NCBI GenBank assembly: GCA_023393635.1
Contig: JAEWKT010000010.1
Location: forward strand, 10,058-74,057
From: Pseudomonadota bacterium
Lineage (GTDB): Bacteria; Pseudomonadota; Gammaproteobacteria; Pseudomonadales; Moraxellaceae
Direction of reading: 5' to 3'
DNA length: 64,000 nt
In this document: positions 62,717-64,000 of the stretch, piece by piece
How positions within the stretch are numbered: the first letter of the stretch is position 1
How the letters are laid out: each line of letters begins with the position of its first letter
Position numbers and translations under genes: made by a program
The notes under the pieces: model-generated
What the model saw: only the letters and a program-made list of their open reading frames with translations
The model's database searches: none
What the model was told of the DNA's origin: nothing

Positions 62717-63727
62717 ATGTCTCCTTTTTTGTCCTTGCATTCAGTGCATGAATATAAACAAAGTCGGCAATTTCAAGGTTTTTTGGTTGTCCTGCGTCTA
62801 CTGATTGCGGCCATGCTCGGCTATCAGGTGTATCAATCTCCTTATTTTTCTCAGTTATTTATTGACCAGAATATTTACAGTTTTTTAGCAGGTTATGCTG
62901 CACTGGCTTTTATTGGCTATTTATCACTTTTATTAAAACCCACCTGGTCAGTTGTTTTTTATCAAGGGCCTGTGCTTGATTGGATTTTTGCGCTATCGCT
63001 CCCATTTTTACTGCCTAACCAAGCAAGTATTGCTATTAGTATCGCCATTCTTTTTATTATGGCCGTACTTAACGATTTAAAAGCCAATGCTTTGATTTTC
63101 TTAGTTATTAGTTACGGGCTAGCTGCATGTGGGGCAGGTTGGTACTTCGATATGTTAGGCGTGAGTGAGCTACAAACAGCCCACTGCATAGCGGCTATTT
63201 TATTTATACTGGCCTATCTTTATTATTTTAAAACTTACTTTTTAACGCATCATACAGATTTAAAATCTCAAACGACCAACACTGTATTACAAAAGCGGCA
63301 TTTGATTGATGGCCTAACTTACTTGTATCCCTATCATCAACGCAATCACATTCCTTTAAGTTTGCTTCTTATTCGAATTGAAGGCTCAACCAGACAACAA
63401 AAATCTTTTGCGAGACAATTGGTTAATGCTTACAAAAAACGCCTACGCAAATGCGACCTACTGGTGCAAATTAACCAGCAACACTTGGCAGTTTTATTGT
63501 GTGATACCAGTGCTTCGCAGGCCAGCCATCTGGTCAAGGCATTAATGCAAATTAAACTGGCACTTGACCAACCCAAATTTCACTTAACCTATGGCGTATG
63601 CACGCTACCTTTTGAACAGGAAATCTCTCTTGAGGATATTTTACAGCAAATGATAAGTACCTTGCATCAGGCAGAACATCAAAAAGTGGAGCGTCTTGTA
63701 TTCATCAACGCAAAGCAAAGTGACTAA
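62717..63727 (+). CDS. membrane protein with degenerate GGDEF-like domain
   Basis: The frame begins at TTG 62711; I use the ATG at 62717, giving 336 residues. About residues 20-180 hold six hydrophobic segments in the pattern of a PilS-type sensor membrane domain. The C-terminal 150 residues resemble a diguanylate cyclase fold, with LQKRHLIDGLTYLYPYHQR where the substrate-binding helix is expected and RKCDLLVQINQQHLAVLLCD where the GG(D/E)EF loop should lie. The catalytic motif is replaced by INQQH, so cyclase activity is unlikely; it could bind nucleotide or partner proteins. It lies between rho and a lipoprotein gene. Neither has an evident functional link. Confidence 0.68.
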   Translation: MSPFLSLHSVHEYKQSRQFQGFLVVLRLLIAAMLGYQVYQSPYFSQLFIDQNIYSFLAGYAALAFIGYLSLLLKPTWSVVFYQGPVLDWIFALSLPFLLPNQASIAISIAILFIMAVLNDLKANALIFLVISYGLAACGAGWYFDMLGVSELQTAHCIAAILFILAYLYYFKTYFLTHHTDLKSQTTNTVLQKRHLIDGLTYLYPYHQRNHIPLSLLLIRIEGSTRQQKSFARQLVNAYKKRLRKCDLLVQINQQHLAVLLCDTSASQASHLVKALMQIKLALDQPKFHLTYGVCTLPFEQEISLEDILQQMISTLHQAEHQKVERLVFINAKQSD

Positions 63728-63865
63728 TTTTTCAAAAAATAATTAAATTTATGTAGTTTTTTTTAAAGACCAGTGCTAGCATTATGGCACCATTTAATCT
63801 GGCTTGCGTTGCACCCTGGTCCAAAAGGAAAAGGATAGCAACTGTTAAGTTACAGATTAATTTGT

Positions 63866-63884
63866 GGTTTTCGAAAACCTTTTT
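63866..63884 (+). terminator. terminator-like hairpin in the leader of the right-edge lipoprotein gene
   Basis: The palindrome GGTTTTCGAAAACC followed by TTTTT lies about 20 bp before the lipoprotein ATG. It could attenuate the gene or end the upstream transcript late. The stem is only 5-6 bp, so it is weak. Confidence 0.4.
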
Positions 63885-63905
63885 ATTCTTTGTGAGAGTG
63901 ATGCC

Positions 63906-64000
63906 ATGCAAATCAAAAAAATCGCTATTGCCGCTGCTATTGCTGCTTCCCTAGCTTTCGTTGGTTGTTCAAAAAAAGCTGACGAACACGCTGCTGAAGC
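63906..64000 (+). CDS. small lipoprotein, 3'-truncated by the window edge
   Basis: Only the first 31 complete codons are in the window. They show a basic start (MQIKKIA), an Ala-rich hydrophobic core and a lipobox-like AFVGC (Cys about residue 22), then a charged SKKADEHAAEA stretch. Signal peptidase II cleavage and a lipid-anchored envelope location are predicted. The rest cannot be seen, so no family is assigned. Confidence 0.65.
   Translation, partial: MQIKKIAIAAAIAASLAFVGCSKKADEHAAE

Noticed and set aside
1..64000. tRNA, rRNA, CRISPR arrays, insertion sequences or prophage
   Set aside because: None was recognised by eye: no transposase or integrase-like protein, no regularly spaced repeats and no rRNA-like segment. 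A covariance-model search would be needed to exclude tRNAs or small RNAs fully.

Overview
The window is a chromosomal stretch of a gammaproteobacterium, most likely a member of the Moraxellaceae close to Acinetobacter (Alkanindiges and similar genera are possible). The reasons are the AT-leaning base composition (by eye, not computed), an N-terminally short AccA, a WCAPC thioredoxin next to rho, the ibaG-murA-hisG-hisD-hisC order, an isolated gspE, a GigA/GigB-like stress pair beside mlaA, and above all a complete cluster resembling the Acinetobacter filABCDEF genes. Nearly all genes are intact. No rRNA, tRNA, insertion sequence, prophage or CRISPR array was recognised. Layout: 1-2.7 kb holds an orphan membrane protein, a NERD-domain protein, a dodecin and another small membrane protein. 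2.9-10.3 kb is metabolic: pncB, rpe, the glutathione-dependent formaldehyde pair fghA and frmA (separated by a DIP1984-family gene and a lipoprotein gene), and a membrane-bound C13 (legumain-fold) peptidase. 10.4-14.3 kb is a minus-strand run tsaB-uppP-rsmJ-bioC-bioD. 14.5-17.5 kb holds small hypothetical genes, a gamma-class carbonic anhydrase-like protein and two NUDIX hydrolases. The most interesting region is 17.5-28.7 kb, about 11 kb of co-directional minus-strand genes. It starts with four paralogous exported FilA-like proteins that share an N-terminal LDD..LS..TGQDGI signature, followed by FilB (C39-fold peptidase), FilC (beta-barrel), FilD (FadL/OmpP1 barrel), FilE (exported, largely disordered) and FilF (large lipoprotein). 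A strong intrinsic terminator follows the first filA copy and a perfect 12-bp hairpin follows the second, as if expression were stepped down along the cluster. The FilA signature resembles a double-glycine leader, the usual C39 recognition element. This suggests, by inference only, that FilB processes FilA in the periplasm before surface assembly through the FilC/FilD barrels. 29-38 kb holds pabB, the ibaG-murA-hisGDC run, a transglutaminase-like protein and rpoN. 38.4-42.1 kb is mlaA followed by the GigA/GigB-like phosphatase and STAS protein and a nitrilase-superfamily amidase. 42.1-50.4 kb holds riboflavin synthase, gspE, a DUF432-MscS pair and a DUF3999-DUF2339 pair. 51-64 kb holds polA, yggT, proC, a serine hydrolase, the overlapping ppx-accA-tilS run, trxA, rho with a long leader, a membrane protein with a degenerate GGDEF domain, and the start of a small lipoprotein cut by the window edge.
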